From JAWLHU01 sp049324875 (lineage in GTDB: Bacteria; Bacillota; Sulfobacillia; Symbiobacteriales; Symbiobacteriaceae), in NCBI GenBank assembly GCA_049324875.1, contig JBMONC010000059.1, forward strand, positions 1 to 64,000: 64,000 nt of DNA, in the 5' to 3' direction. Shown here one piece after another: positions 55,523 through 64,000 of this stretch. The position numbers were made by a program, and so were the translations under genes. The notes beneath the pieces were generated by a model. It saw nothing but the letters and a program-made list of their open reading frames with translations, ran no database searches and was not told where the DNA came from. Every line of letters begins with the position of its first letter. Within the stretch, counting starts at the first letter, position 1.

Positions 55523-56308
55523 CTACCCCAGCGTGGTGTCCAGCGCCATCATGATGATGAAGCCGAACAGCAGCATGTAGGTGGCGATTCGCTCGTTCCC
55601 CCGCTCATGGGTCTCGGGGATGATCTCATCGCTGATCACGAAGAGCATGGCGCCCGCCGCAAAGGCCAGCGCATAGGGCAGCACCGCCGTGGCCAGGGTG
55701 ACGCCCGCCACGCCCACCAGGCCGCCGATTGGCTCCACCAGCCCGGTCAGGAGGGTGATTGAAAAGACCTGCCCCAGGCTGTAGCGCTCTCCCAGGAGCG
55801 CCAGCGCCACCGCCAGCCCCTCGGGGATGTTCTGAATCCCGATGCCGATGGCCAGGGCGATCCCGTTGGCCACGTCGCCGCTGCCCACGCCGACGCCCAC
55901 CGCCAGCCCCTCCGGGAAGTTGTGGATGGTGATTGCGATAATGAAGAGCCAGATCCGCTCCAGGGCCGAGGTCGAACCACCGCCCTCCGGCCCCTTGATA
56001 AAGTGCCGGTGGGGGGAGAACCTGTCCACCAGATCGAGGAAGATGCCACCCAGCAGCAGCCCCACCGCTGCCGCCAGCACCCCGCCGACCCCTCCCCCGG
56101 CGTACTCCATGGCGGGGAGGAGCAGGCTGAAGACCGTCGCAGCCAGCATCACACCCGCGGCAAAGCCCATCATGCCGTCGTAGACCTTCGGCGAGATGTT
56201 GCGGGTGAAGAGGGTCGGAATCGCACCGATGCTGGTCGCACTGCCGGCGAGGAGACTGGCGATCAGGCCGAGCAGGATCGGGTTCAACTCCATGAGAGCG
56301 GACAGCAT
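55523..56308 (-). CDS. ZIP family divalent metal transporter
   Basis: This 261-residue membrane protein has about eight spans. The metal-binding helices are plain: TIHNFPEGLAVGVG (span IV) and IGIQNIPEGLAV (span V), with an additional EIIPETHERG near the end. It belongs to the ZupT/GufA branch, importing zinc, iron or manganese. A variable His-containing loop (SPHRHF) lies near residue 110. I start at the ATG at 56308 (AGGAGG 11 bp upstream); MELNPI at 56293 is an alternative. Confidence 0.9.
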   Translation of the reverse strand: MLSALMELNPILLGLIASLLAGSATSIGAIPTLFTRNISPKVYDGMMGFAAGVMLAATVFSLLLPAMEYAGGGVGGVLAAAVGLLLGGIFLDLVDRFSPHRHFIKGPEGGGSTSALERIWLFIIAITIHNFPEGLAVGVGVGSGDVANGIALAIGIGIQNIPEGLAVALALLGERYSLGQVFSITLLTGLVEPIGGLVGVAGVTLATAVLPYALAFAAGAMLFVISDEIIPETHERGNERIATYMLLFGFIIMMALDTTLG

Positions 56309-56342
56309 CTGAGATTTCGCCTCCTGCCAGCAGTCTACCACG

Positions 56343-56401
56343 CCAGGGGCGCCCTGGAAACTGGCAACCCTTCGGGTTCGTCAGAGAGGTAGAGTCTGAC
56401 G
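56343..56401. promoter_or_regulatory. Two inverted repeats between ZIP and SLH genes
   Basis: CCAGG-GGCGC-CCTGG (56343-56357) and CGTCAGA-N9-TCTGACG (56379-56401) lie in the short divergent gap. The second ends right at the ribosome-binding site of the SLH gene and could control its translation. Confidence 0.35.
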
Positions 56402-56415
56402 AGAGGATGATCTTC

Positions 56416-57528
56416 ATGAGACGCCCCTGGGCCATCTGGCTGCTGATCGCACTGCTGACCGCCCTCCTCCCCCCTCCCCCCGCCGCCGCCGGCGAGACCG
56501 GTCACTGGGCAGCCCCCCACGTAGCCCGGGTGAACCAGGCGCTGGGCTGGACTCCCCCGGGGGAGCTGGATACCCCGATACCCGCCCTGGAGTGGAACCG
56601 GCTGGTCGCCCTGCTGGCCGGTGAGCCACCAGGCGACGCCGACCCGAACACACACCCCCGCCAGCACTGGGTCTGGATGTACACGGGCGGAATGGCCCGT
56701 GAACAGACCGTGCTCCGCCGGGAGGATGCCATCGGCGGCCTGATGAAGCTGGTCTCGATCCTGTACCAGGAGAAGGGCTTTGCGGCCGAGCCGGCGGTGC
56801 TCAACCCCTTCACCGACGGGCCGAAGGTGGCGGATCACCAGCAGGTGCTGCTGGCCGGGGCGGTCCAGCTCGGCCTGGTCACCGGCTACCCCGGCAACCT
56901 GCTCCAGCCGAGCCGCCCCCTCACCTACGCCGAGGGCGTTACGCTGATCGCCCGCCTGCTGGAGCGGTATGGAGACCCGGCCTCCCCCGTGACAGAACCC
57001 GCCCCCCGGAGCCGGTTCCCCCAACCGCGGGGGTTTGCCGTCGGCACGGATCTGGACCTGCCCGTGGAGAACGTGATCCACGCCGGCTGGCCGGTGGGGA
57101 CCGCCGGCACCGCCTGGTGGGTGATCAACGGCGCCGCCTATGCGGCGGAGTTGCCCGGCGCCGGGGAGGCGCCGGAGGGCAAGCTCTGGGTGGTGGTCGA
57201 TGTGGAGATGTATAACTGGGACTTCCCCGAGATGGTCATCGCCCCCGACGCCCTCCGCTTCACCCTGGATCACAAGACCGAGGGCCTCGTGGAGTACCGG
57301 GTGGACGAAGCCGCCTCGACGGCGCTGGGCTCCCCCTTCGGCAAGGAGACGGTGGTGCTCAAGCAGGGCGAGTCGCTGCGGGGCTTTGTGGTCTTCGCCG
57401 TCCCGGCGGGCACCCGGTCCATCTGGATGCAGTGCGACAGCAAGCTCGGGCTCGGCCCGGGCAAGACCGGCTGGAACGGCATGAGCCGGACGCCCCTGGG
57501 CGACCTCCCCGCCCTGGAGCAGAGGTGA
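56416..57528 (+). CDS. Exported SLH-domain protein with DUF4352-like C-terminus
   Basis: This 370-residue exported protein has a signal peptide ending around AAAG. Two SLH-like segments follow: GHWAAPHVARVNQALGW at the mature N-terminus and FTDGPKVADHQQ...GLVTGYPG near 140-180, with the run of Leu/Ala helix after. Such modules bind secondary wall polymers. Residues ~215-355 form a beta domain like DUF4352 (LWVVVDVEMYNWDF, VVLKQGESLRGFVVFAVPAG). I start at 56416, where AGAGG lies 9 bp upstream; an ATG at 56407 touches that site. Function unknown. Confidence 0.78.
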   Translation: MRRPWAIWLLIALLTALLPPPPAAAGETGHWAAPHVARVNQALGWTPPGELDTPIPALEWNRLVALLAGEPPGDADPNTHPRQHWVWMYTGGMAREQTVLRREDAIGGLMKLVSILYQEKGFAAEPAVLNPFTDGPKVADHQQVLLAGAVQLGLVTGYPGNLLQPSRPLTYAEGVTLIARLLERYGDPASPVTEPAPRSRFPQPRGFAVGTDLDLPVENVIHAGWPVGTAGTAWWVINGAAYAAELPGAGEAPEGKLWVVVDVEMYNWDFPEMVIAPDALRFTLDHKTEGLVEYRVDEAASTALGSPFGKETVVLKQGESLRGFVVFAVPAGTRSIWMQCDSKLGLGPGKTGWNGMSRTPLGDLPALEQR

Positions 57529-57553
57529 CCCTCGTCCAGCTTTCCGCAGAGAA

Positions 57554-57587
57554 CGAGCCGCTGCAGCCTGGCGCTGGCAGCGGCTCG
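57554..57587. terminator. Bidirectional hairpin between convergent genes
   Basis: CGAGCCGCTGC pairs perfectly with GCAGCGGCTCG (11 bp, 12-base loop) between stops at 57528 (+) and 57594 (-). Confidence 0.75.
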
Positions 57588-57593
57588 AACCGT

Positions 57594-58445
57594 TTATCCG
57601 GGAAGCCCCGTCAGCTCCGCGCTTACCTGCCAGAGCCGCCTGGCCGCCGCCGGGTCGGTGGCCGCCGGGGCAGGTTCCACCACCCGCTTCCGGACGAAGT
57701 ACCTCCCGGTCACCCCCTCCACCTCCGGCGATGTCGCCAGGTAGATGGAGGTCTCCGCCCCCTTCTCCGGGGTGATGGTAAAGGGTCTGAGGAGGCGCAT
57801 CCCCAGCCGGGAGAGGGGGGTACCGGTGGCAAAGTTGCTGCTGACGAAGCCGGGGTGCAGGGCGTTCACCGTAACCCCGGTGCCCTCCAGCCGCCGGGCC
57901 AGCTCCACGGTGAAGAGGATGTTGGCGAGCTTCGACTGGGCGTAGGCCTTCCAGCCGCTGTAACGGCGGGCCCCCTGGAGGTCGTCGAAATCGATCCGCC
58001 CGGCCCGGTGGGCGTTGGAGCTGACATTGATCACCCGGGCTGGGGCGCTCGCCACCAGGCGGTCAAGCAGCAGGTTGGTGAGGAGGAAATAGCCCAGGTG
58101 GTTGACGGCGAAGGTCGTCTCCAGCCCGTCCTCCGTCAGGCTCCGGTCAAAGTTGATCGCCCCGGCGTTGTTGACCAGTACATCCAGCCGGTCGTACCGC
58201 CGCCGGAACGCCGCGGCCAGCTCACGAATCGAGCGCTGGGAGGCGAAGTCGGCGATCATCAGGTGGACCTCCTGGTTGCCCGTGGCCTGCCGGATCTCCC
58301 GGAGGACCGGCTCGGAGCGCTCCCGGTTCCGGCAGACCATGATCACCGTCGCTCCCATGCGGGCCAGGACCAGCGCCGTCACCCTGCCGATGCCGGCGTT
58401 GGCGCCCGTCACCATGCAGACCCTTCCTGCCATCTGATCAGCCAC
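57594..58445 (-). CDS. Short-chain dehydrogenase/reductase
   Basis: This 283-residue classical-type SDR has the cofactor motif TGANAGIG (residues 14-21), NNAG, and the Ser...YAQSK active site. Sequence flavour (VNHLGYFLLTNLLLDRL, SGWKAYAQSKLANILF) is that of retinol-dehydrogenase/WW-oxidoreductase-like SDRs that use NADP(H) on lipophilic alcohols or ketones. The start is GTG at 58445 with AGGGGG 7 bp upstream. Single gene; substrate unknown. Confidence 0.85.
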   Translation of the reverse strand: MADQMAGRVCMVTGANAGIGRVTALVLARMGATVIMVCRNRERSEPVLREIRQATGNQEVHLMIADFASQRSIRELAAAFRRRYDRLDVLVNNAGAINFDRSLTEDGLETTFAVNHLGYFLLTNLLLDRLVASAPARVINVSSNAHRAGRIDFDDLQGARRYSGWKAYAQSKLANILFTVELARRLEGTGVTVNALHPGFVSSNFATGTPLSRLGMRLLRPFTITPEKGAETSIYLATSPEVEGVTGRYFVRKRVVEPAPAATDPAAARRLWQVSAELTGLPG

Positions 58446-58503
58446 CTGAAGGCCCCCTCACGCTGTTGATCCCCCTCATTCTAACCCCACCGGGCGGGAC
58501 CGG

Positions 58504-60240
58504 CTATGGCACCTCATGTTCATAAAGCGAGCGGTAGAGGCCGTTTCCGGCCATCAGCTGGGCATGGGTCCCCTCCTCCGCCACCCGGCCCCGATCCAGC
58601 ACCAGGATCCGGTCCGCCCAGGTCACCGCGGAGAGCCGGTGGGCGATGATCACCAGCGTGCGGTCTGCGGAGCGGCGCCGGATGGCCGCCATCACCTGCG
58701 CCTCCGTCTCGTAGTCCAGGGCGGAGGTCGCCTCGTCCAGCACCAGGAGCCGGGGCTCGCGGAGCAGCGCCCGGGCCAGGCTCAGCCGCTGCCGCTGACC
58801 GCCCGACAGCTGCGTGCCGCGCTCTCCCACCGGCGTTTCCAGCCCCCGGGGTAACGCCCGGACGAAGGGAGTGACCCCGGCATCGTCACAGGCGGCCGCT
58901 ACCGCCTCCGGTGGGGCGTCCGGCCGGCCGTAGGTCAGGTTGGCCGCCAGGGTCTCGTTCAGGACGGCCACGTCCTGGGCGACGGCGCAGACCTGGCGCC
59001 GCACCCAGCCGGGCTCCAGCGTCCGCAGGTCATGCCCGTCCAGCAGAACCCGCCCCGCTTGCGGCTCCACCAGCCCCAGGAGCAGGTCGGCCAGGGTCGA
59101 CTTGCCCGACCCGCTCGGCCCGACCAGAGCCACTACCTCGCCGGGGCGAATGCGCAGGGAGAGGTCACGGAAGACCGGCCGCTCCGGGTCGTGCCCGAAG
59201 GTGACCGCCTCCAGCGTCACCTCCCCGCGGCAGCTCTCCGGCTGCACCCCCTGATGCCGGGCGGGCGGGGCGTTCTCCAGGAAGGCGAAGGTCCGCTCCA
59301 CACCCGGGAGCAGCCGCTTGACCTGATGCAGGTAGAGGTCGTGGAGGGCCGAGACGGCCCCCTGTACCCAGAGGGCATAGACCGCAAAGGCCAGAAGCCC
59401 GCCCAGCGACAGGTGGCCCTCCAGGACCCGGTGGCCCCCCACCAGGTAGATCAGCCCGGTGGCGGTCAGCTCAGGGATTACCTCGGCGATCCGGGAGAGC
59501 TGGGCCAGCAGGATCGCCCGCAGTTGGGTCCGCTCCAGCCCCCGCAGCTGCTCGTCGAAAAGCGCCTCCACCTGCTCCTCCAGCCCGGATGACTTCACAT
59601 GGGCGATGCCGGTGACCGCCTCCCGCACGCCCTCGGTCACGGCGGCCCTCGCCTCTGCCACCGCCCGCCAGGCCGCCCGCGTCCGGTCGCCCAGGCGGCG
59701 GGCTGCCCAGACCTGCAGCGGGTATACCGCCAGGCATACCAGGCTGAGCGTCGGGTCCAGCCAGAACATCATCCCCAGCGGGATGCCCCCCACCATCAGC
59801 GCCCAGCCGGCGGTGCCCCAGACCCCGCCGCCATAGTCGCTGAAGAAGAGGTCGCTGAAGGCCTGGGAGTCCTGGATCAGCCGGGAGAGCAGCTCCCCGG
59901 TTCGGGTCTGCCGGAAGAAGTGAAGCGGGCGGTAGAGCAGGCTGCGAAAGAGGCTGGTCCGCAGCCCGGCCGTCACCGTCTGCACGTAGCTGGAGAGCCA
60001 GATGTCGACCAGGATCAGGCTGACCGCCAGCGCCGTCACCGCGACGGAGAGGCTGGTGTAGAGCCAGAGGGCGCCCAGATCCCGCTGCAGCAATGCCCGG
60101 TCCACCACCTGCTTGGTCAGCAGGGGCGGCATCACCAGCAGGGCGCTGCGGATCACCACCGCTCCCAGTGAGGCCAGCAGCCGCCCCTTGTAGGGGAGCA
60201 GCAGGGCCACCGCCCGGCGCAGGATCGCCCAGTCGCTCAT
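58504..60240 (-). CDS. ABC exporter half-transporter, subunit B
   Basis: This 578-residue type IV ABC exporter has an N-terminal domain of six spans (about 15-310) and an ATPase domain with Walker A GPSGSGKST, signature LSGGQRQR, Walker B LLVLDEATSALD and switch His in IIAHRLS. It overlaps the preceding half-transporter by 4 bp (ATGA), so the two should form a heterodimer, as BmrCD-like drug or lipid exporters. Both catalytic Glu residues appear intact. Confidence 0.9.
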   Translation of the reverse strand: MSDWAILRRAVALLLPYKGRLLASLGAVVIRSALLVMPPLLTKQVVDRALLQRDLGALWLYTSLSVAVTALAVSLILVDIWLSSYVQTVTAGLRTSLFRSLLYRPLHFFRQTRTGELLSRLIQDSQAFSDLFFSDYGGGVWGTAGWALMVGGIPLGMMFWLDPTLSLVCLAVYPLQVWAARRLGDRTRAAWRAVAEARAAVTEGVREAVTGIAHVKSSGLEEQVEALFDEQLRGLERTQLRAILLAQLSRIAEVIPELTATGLIYLVGGHRVLEGHLSLGGLLAFAVYALWVQGAVSALHDLYLHQVKRLLPGVERTFAFLENAPPARHQGVQPESCRGEVTLEAVTFGHDPERPVFRDLSLRIRPGEVVALVGPSGSGKSTLADLLLGLVEPQAGRVLLDGHDLRTLEPGWVRRQVCAVAQDVAVLNETLAANLTYGRPDAPPEAVAAACDDAGVTPFVRALPRGLETPVGERGTQLSGGQRQRLSLARALLREPRLLVLDEATSALDYETEAQVMAAIRRRSADRTLVIIAHRLSAVTWADRILVLDRGRVAEEGTHAQLMAGNGLYRSLYEHEVP

Positions 60241-61895
60241 GGCGCCACCTCCCTCACCGCCCCGTCCCGGACCTCCAGCACCACCGCTGCCCCGGCGACG
60301 GTGGAGAGGCGGTGGGCCACGGTAATGCTGGTCCGCCCGGCCGCCACCCGGGCAATGGCTGCCTGCACCAGCGCCTGGTTCTCGTTGTCCAGGGCTGAGG
60401 TGGCCTCATCCAGCAGCAGGATCTGCGGCTCCCGGAGGAAGGCCCGGGCCAGCGCCAGCCGCTGGCGCTCCCCGCCCGAGAGGCGGAGGCCCCGCTCGCC
60501 CAGCACCGTCTCCAGCCCGTCGGGGAGCTGATCCAGGAGGTGGACCAGCCGCAGGCTCTCCCGCAGGGTCGCCTCGCTGACGGGGCGGTCCAGGCCGAAA
60601 GCCAGGTTCCGGCGGATGGTGTCGTTGAGGAAGAAGGGCTCCTGCCCCACGAAGGCGATCGCCTGCCGCAGGTCGGTGGGGTGGATCCGGTCCAGCGGCT
60701 CCCCACCGATGGTGATGCGCCCGGCGTCCGGCTCATACAGCCGGGCCAGCAGCGCCAGCACCGTCGACTTGCCCGCACCGGAGGGCCCGATCAGGGCGGT
60801 CTGCACCCCTGCCTTCAGGGTGAAGGTGGCGTTCTGCAGCACAGGCCGGTCGGCCCCCGGGTAGGTGAAGCTGACCCCCTCGAAGCGGATGTCGCCGCGG
60901 AGGGAGACCGGTCGCCGGGGGAGCGCCCGCCCCGGCTCGGGCTCCAGCGCCAGCCACTCCAGAATGGCCCGGAGCTTCGGCACCGCCGCCTTGATGGTCA
61001 GGTAGGTCCGTGAGAAGGAGCGAACCGGGGCGTTGACCAGGGGAATGTAGCCCGCCATCGCCACCACCTGGCCCAGCGTCAGCCGGTCGGCCAGGAGCTG
61101 GTAGCCCCCGGCCAGATAGACCAGCATGGGAGCCAGGGCCTCCAGGATCCGGGGCACGTTCATGTAGCTCTGGGCCAGCAGGTAGTAGCGGAGCTGGGCC
61201 CGCGCCCAGGCCTCCTGCAATTGCCGGAAGCGGTCTGCCTCCCGCTCCTCCGCCGTAAAGCTCTTCACCAGCCGGATCGCCTCCAGCCGCTCCTGGGCCT
61301 GCTGCGTCATGGCCACCTGATGCTGCCGGGTCTCGGCCCCCAGCCGCTGACTCTGCTGGCCGATCCAGCCCCCGGGCGCCGCGGCCAGCAGGATGATCAA
61401 AAGCGCCAGCGCCCCGATTCCCCCATCGATCTGCAGGAGGGAGAGCGCAGCCACCAGCGCCACCGCCAGTTCGTAGAGCAGCCTGGGCCAGGACTGGACC
61501 GCCGCCCCCTGGACCGCCTCGGCGTCATCCAGCACCCGCTGGAGGACCTCGCCGCGCTGGGTCCGGGCAAAGAAGCCCATGGGAGCGGCCAGCACCCGCT
61601 GCCAGAGCGCCCGCCGGATGCGGCCCGTCACCCGGAGCCCCAGCAGGGCGCCGGCGTAGGAGTGGGCGAGGCGGAGCCCCTCCCGGGCAGCCAGGGAGGC
61701 AACCAGGAGCAGGGCGAGCCGCAGCAGCAGGGCGGTATCCCCGCTGGGGAGCGCCTGGTCGATCACACGCCGGATCAGGCCCGGCGGCAGGGTCGCGACC
61801 CAGGCGGAGAGGACGGTCAACACCGCCAGCAGCAGCAGTTGGAGCCAGTGTCCCCGAAGCAGAAGGAGAAGACCCATAGCTACCCCCGCATCCAT
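60237..61895 (-). CDS. ABC exporter half-transporter, subunit A
   Basis: This 552-residue partner of the downstream exporter has six spans in the first 300 residues. ATPase: Walker A GPSGAGKST, signature LSGGERQR, Walker B LLLLDEATSALD, switch His in VAHRLS. An ATG at 61877 is an alternative start. No accessory gene identifies the cargo; regulators or precursor peptides are not seen next to it. Confidence 0.9.
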   Translation of the reverse strand: MDAGVAMGLLLLLRGHWLQLLLLAVLTVLSAWVATLPPGLIRRVIDQALPSGDTALLLRLALLLVASLAAREGLRLAHSYAGALLGLRVTGRIRRALWQRVLAAPMGFFARTQRGEVLQRVLDDAEAVQGAAVQSWPRLLYELAVALVAALSLLQIDGGIGALALLIILLAAAPGGWIGQQSQRLGAETRQHQVAMTQQAQERLEAIRLVKSFTAEEREADRFRQLQEAWARAQLRYYLLAQSYMNVPRILEALAPMLVYLAGGYQLLADRLTLGQVVAMAGYIPLVNAPVRSFSRTYLTIKAAVPKLRAILEWLALEPEPGRALPRRPVSLRGDIRFEGVSFTYPGADRPVLQNATFTLKAGVQTALIGPSGAGKSTVLALLARLYEPDAGRITIGGEPLDRIHPTDLRQAIAFVGQEPFFLNDTIRRNLAFGLDRPVSEATLRESLRLVHLLDQLPDGLETVLGERGLRLSGGERQRLALARAFLREPQILLLDEATSALDNENQALVQAAIARVAAGRTSITVAHRLSTVAGAAVVLEVRDGAVREVAP

Positions 61896-61975
61896 CGAAC
61901 ATCTGTGTGGAGAATCGGTGTTCTCCTCGGGGGCGGGAGAATCCTGCCAAACCCCATCCTCACCCCCGGCACGCC

Positions 61976-62001
61976 AAAAGGCAGGGCCCCTCTGCCCTGC
62001 C
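61976..62001 (-). terminator. Terminator after HAD hydrolase
   Basis: GGCAGGG pairs with CCCTGCC (7 bp, 8-base loop); CTTTTGG follows on the minus strand. Confidence 0.7.
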
Positions 62002-62005
62002 CCCG

Positions 62006-62815
62006 CTATGCTCCCGCCCGGGAGCCCGACTCCCCCAGCACATACCGCTCCACCGCCCGGGCGGCGCCATCCTCGACGTTGCTCTCGGTCACCGCCGCCG
62101 CCAGCCCCTTCAGCTCAGGATCAGCATTCCCCATGGCCACCCCGAACCCGGCGACCCGGAACATGCTGATGTCGTTCTGGCTGTCGCCCACCACCATCAC
62201 CCGCTCCAGCGGGACCCCCCACCGGGCGGCAAGCCAGACCACCCCGCTCCCCTTGTCGACCCCGGGCTGGGTCACCTCCAGGTTCTCTGCATCGGAGCTG
62301 GTGAAGCTCAGGTCGTCCCCCAGGGCGGCCCTCACCAGCCGGTGGGCCGCCTCCAGCCGTTCGGGCCGGTCCGACTCGACGAAGAGCTTCTCGGGCAGCT
62401 CCATCCCGTCGCCGAAGGCGTCCAGGTGCTGGACCCGGCACCCGTCGACCCCCATCGCCCGGTCGCCCTCCCGGGCCACGTAGAGCCGCTCACCGGCGAA
62501 GAGCATCACCCGCACCTCCAGCTCCCTCGACAGCCGGCGGGCCACCGGAAAGACCTCCGGGCCGAGGGGCCGGTGCAGGAGCGTCGCCCCGCCCAGATCC
62601 CGGATCAGCCCCCCGTTCCCGGTGACGATCGGACCGCTCAGCCCCAGCCTGTGGGCAAAGGCGGCGGCCGAACAGAAGACCCGCCCGGTGGCGAGGGTCA
62701 CCCGCACCCCCCGGGCCACCGCCCTCTCCAGCACCGAAACGGTATAGGCCGAAATGCGGCTCCCGGGCCCCAGCAGCGTCCCGTCCAGGTCGAAGGCGAT
62801 CATCTGGATCTTCAT
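62006..62815 (-). CDS. Cof-type HAD-IIB phosphatase
   Basis: This 269-residue HAD hydrolase of the Cof subfamily is likely a sugar- or nucleotide-phosphate phosphatase. Catalytic Asp9 and Asp11 lie in FDLDGTL, motif II Thr in TLATGR, a Lys in PEKLFVE or DKGSG, and the metal Asp in VVGDSQNDISMF. The type IIB cap lies between residues ~80 and 185. I start at 62815, directly before the first strand; 26 extra in-frame codons are not protein-like. Confidence 0.87.
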   Translation of the reverse strand: MKIQMIAFDLDGTLLGPGSRISAYTVSVLERAVARGVRVTLATGRVFCSAAAFAHRLGLSGPIVTGNGGLIRDLGGATLLHRPLGPEVFPVARRLSRELEVRVMLFAGERLYVAREGDRAMGVDGCRVQHLDAFGDGMELPEKLFVESDRPERLEAAHRLVRAALGDDLSFTSSDAENLEVTQPGVDKGSGVVWLAARWGVPLERVMVVGDSQNDISMFRVAGFGVAMGNADPELKGLAAAVTESNVEDGAARAVERYVLGESGSRAGA

Positions 62816-62969
62816 GGCGGTGAGCCCGTCCCCTCTCGCATCGTCTCGTGACAGGAGATTGGCTATTGAACCCCAATTCCCTTCGGAGGCCACGGATCAC
62901 AGCGGATTTGTACAGAAACCTGTCATAGGTGCTCCGCGTGGACAGCCTTCGAACAGAGGCCAAACGAGC

Positions 62970-63003
62970 AAAAAAGCCCCCGCACCTGCGCCGGCACGGA
63001 GGC
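62970..63003 (-). terminator. Intrinsic terminator after DUF2512 gene
   Basis: On the minus strand an 11-bp stem (three G-U pairs) is followed by six T residues. Confidence 0.85.
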
Positions 63004-63012
63004 CTCTTCGCC

Positions 63013-63369
63013 CTAGCTCACTCGGCGGCGGTCGATCCCCGCGGCCTTGAGCCAGCTATGCATCGCCCACTCGGTGGAGGCCAGCAGGGCGCCGACGATC
63101 GCCGCACCGGTGAAGGTGACCAGCGCCCCGGCGGCCACTTGCCCGGCGATCCAGAGGAAGGCGGTGGCGGCAGCGAAGTCGGTCACGGTGGCCACCGGGT
63201 TGCCCACCCGCGGCAGGATCAGCATGTCCATCACCACGGAGAGCGCAGCGATCAGCAGCCCGACGACCAGGATCTGGCCGCCGGTGGCGAAGCGGAGCGA
63301 GCCAATCGCCTGTCCCAGGAAGACCACCAGCGGGCAGACTACGAAACGGCTGGCGAAGTTGAGCATCAT
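63013..63369 (-). CDS. DUF2512 membrane protein
   Basis: This 118-residue protein with four membrane helices fits the DUF2512 family found in Gram-positive spore formers and relatives. It has a small polar motif GNPVATVTDFAAA between helices 2 and 3 and MDMLILPRVGNP before it. AAAGGAGG lies 8 bp before the ATG at 63369. Function unknown. Single gene with a strong terminator. Confidence 0.75.
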   Translation of the reverse strand: MMLNFASRFVVCPLVVFLGQAIGSLRFATGGQILVVGLLIAALSVVMDMLILPRVGNPVATVTDFAAATAFLWIAGQVAAGALVTFTGAAIVGALLASTEWAMHSWLKAAGIDRRRVS

Positions 63370-63447
63370 TCCGATTGCCTCCTTTCCAACGAGGCTAGTC
63401 TGCCCAGATTCGCCCGCCGCCATCGCAGCGAAGGGGATGCTCAGAAC

Positions 63448-64000
63448 TCAGCGGCCCCGCCTGCAGGGGATCTCCCACAGGTCCATCTCCTGCAGGACCT
63501 TGACCGCCCGGTCGGGGTAGTCGGTCATCACCCCGTCAGCCCCCCGCCCGTAAAGCTCCCGCATCTCGACCTCCTCGTTGATGGTCCAGTAGTGAACAGC
63601 CATGTTCAACCGGTGAGCCAGGTTGATGAACCGCTCCGAGTCAAACCGGACCTTGATGGGCCCCGCCCGCTGGGACCTGGGCACCTGGAAGGCGTCGTAG
63701 ATCGGGTTGTAGAGCCAATGAAGGTAGGGCAGGTAGAGACCGACAAAGGAGTACATGTGATCCACCGGGGGCGCCATCGCCACCCGCTCCCCCGCCAGCG
63801 CCCGCCACCGGCGCATGTTCTCGCCGTGGAAGGAGACGACCAGCACCTTCTCCTCCATCTGATACCGCTGGATCAGCTCCCAGACCTGCGCCTCCATCGG
63901 CGGGTCGGTCTGCTTCAGCTCGATGTTGACGGGCAGATCGGGCCAGGCCTGGAAGAGCTCCTCCAGGGTGGGGATTCGGACCCCCTTGCCACGGTAGGGG
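63448..64000 (-). CDS. Glycerophosphodiester phosphodiesterase, N-terminus beyond window
   Basis: The frame stays open to the right edge; the 183 codons seen are the C-terminal part of a GDPD-family TIM barrel. The edge encodes GVRIPTLEELFQAWPD, then VNIELKQ with a metal or catalytic Glu, then SFHGENMRRWRAL, VHYWTINEE and GADGVMTDYPDRA, all family marks. The HRG motif expected near the start lies outside. The enzyme hydrolyses glycerophosphodiesters to glycerol 3-phosphate and an alcohol. The stop is at 63448. Confidence 0.9.
   Translation of the reverse strand, partial: PYRGKGVRIPTLEELFQAWPDLPVNIELKQTDPPMEAQVWELIQRYQMEEKVLVVSFHGENMRRWRALAGERVAMAPPVDHMYSFVGLYLPYLHWLYNPIYDAFQVPRSQRAGPIKVRFDSERFINLAHRLNMAVHYWTINEEVEMRELYGRGADGVMTDYPDRAVKVLQEMDLWEIPCRRGR

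Overview
The window comes from a high-GC bacterium. The gene set points to a Gram-positive cell (Firmicutes grade): a LiaF/LiaS/LiaR envelope-stress cassette, lipoprotein solute-binding proteins, an SLH-domain protein, VanW, a glucosaminidase with a copper-amine-oxidase-like N-terminal domain, DUF2512, a BsuPI-domain lipoprotein and a PgcA-type phosphoglucomutase. High GC with this content resembles Symbiobacterium-like clostridia; that placement is inference, as there is no rRNA or ribosomal protein here. Most genes lie on the minus strand. No tRNA, rRNA, CRISPR array, insertion sequence or prophage was recognised.

Layout. 495-1085: a lone hypothetical gene. 1134-7554: a surface-sugar block read leftward, rfbF-rfbG-epimerase-reductase-rfbH (CDP-3,6-dideoxyhexose type, ascarylose-like set) followed by gmd-rmd (GDP-rhamnose). 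7877-11323: a TAXI-type TRAP transporter with DUF1850. 11539-12819: an MFS exporter. 13091-15551: liaF-liaS-liaR. 15671-17179: a MurE-like ligase. 17432-22905: acyl-CoA dehydrogenase, FixA-FixB-FixC-FixX and a MaoC hydratase, a beta-oxidation/electron-transfer operon. 23253-26493: a YdjM-like membrane protein, an alpha/beta hydrolase, a KAS III-like enzyme and a broken histidine phosphatase. 26490-29678: a MalT/SARP hybrid regulator. 29835-35903: a branched-chain amino-acid-type ABC importer with a CoA-transferase. 36124-37424: TetR and a metallo-hydrolase under a clear three-box operator/promoter. 37518-41663: a siroheme and sulfite/nitrite reductase operon. 41847-42869: a second KAS III-like enzyme. 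43062-43734: three small HTH genes, one truncated. 44286-48500: phosphoglucomutase, alpha/beta hydrolase, acyl-CoA synthetase. 48620-51908: envelope proteins. 52266-54453: metI/metC. 54599-57528: VanW, a ZIP transporter and an SLH protein. 57594-64000: an SDR, a heterodimeric ABC exporter, a HAD phosphatase, DUF2512 and a truncated glycerophosphodiesterase at the edge.

How the genes work together. Several operons centre on acyl-CoA chemistry (CoA ligase, dehydrogenase, hydratase, ETF with ETF:quinone oxidoreductase, CoA-transferase, two KAS III-like condensing enzymes). This suggests a fatty- or carboxylic-acid-using organism that feeds electrons to quinone. The sugar block and the many secreted or lipoprotein genes build and remodel the envelope.

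Most notable non-coding structures. (1) Two copies of a roughly 254-294 bp palindromic element, with terminal inverted repeats built from ACACGGATT units, each between convergent genes (12823-13076 and 51962-52255). (2) A TAACC-N3-GGTTA operator array overlapping a good promoter before tetR. (3) 11-bp-period GGTAAC direct repeats before the liv and KAS III operons. (4) 19-bp tandem repeats inside fixAB. Two 100-N gaps are flanked by identical 127-bp duplications; they look like assembly artefacts and falsely break fixA and an alpha/beta hydrolase gene.
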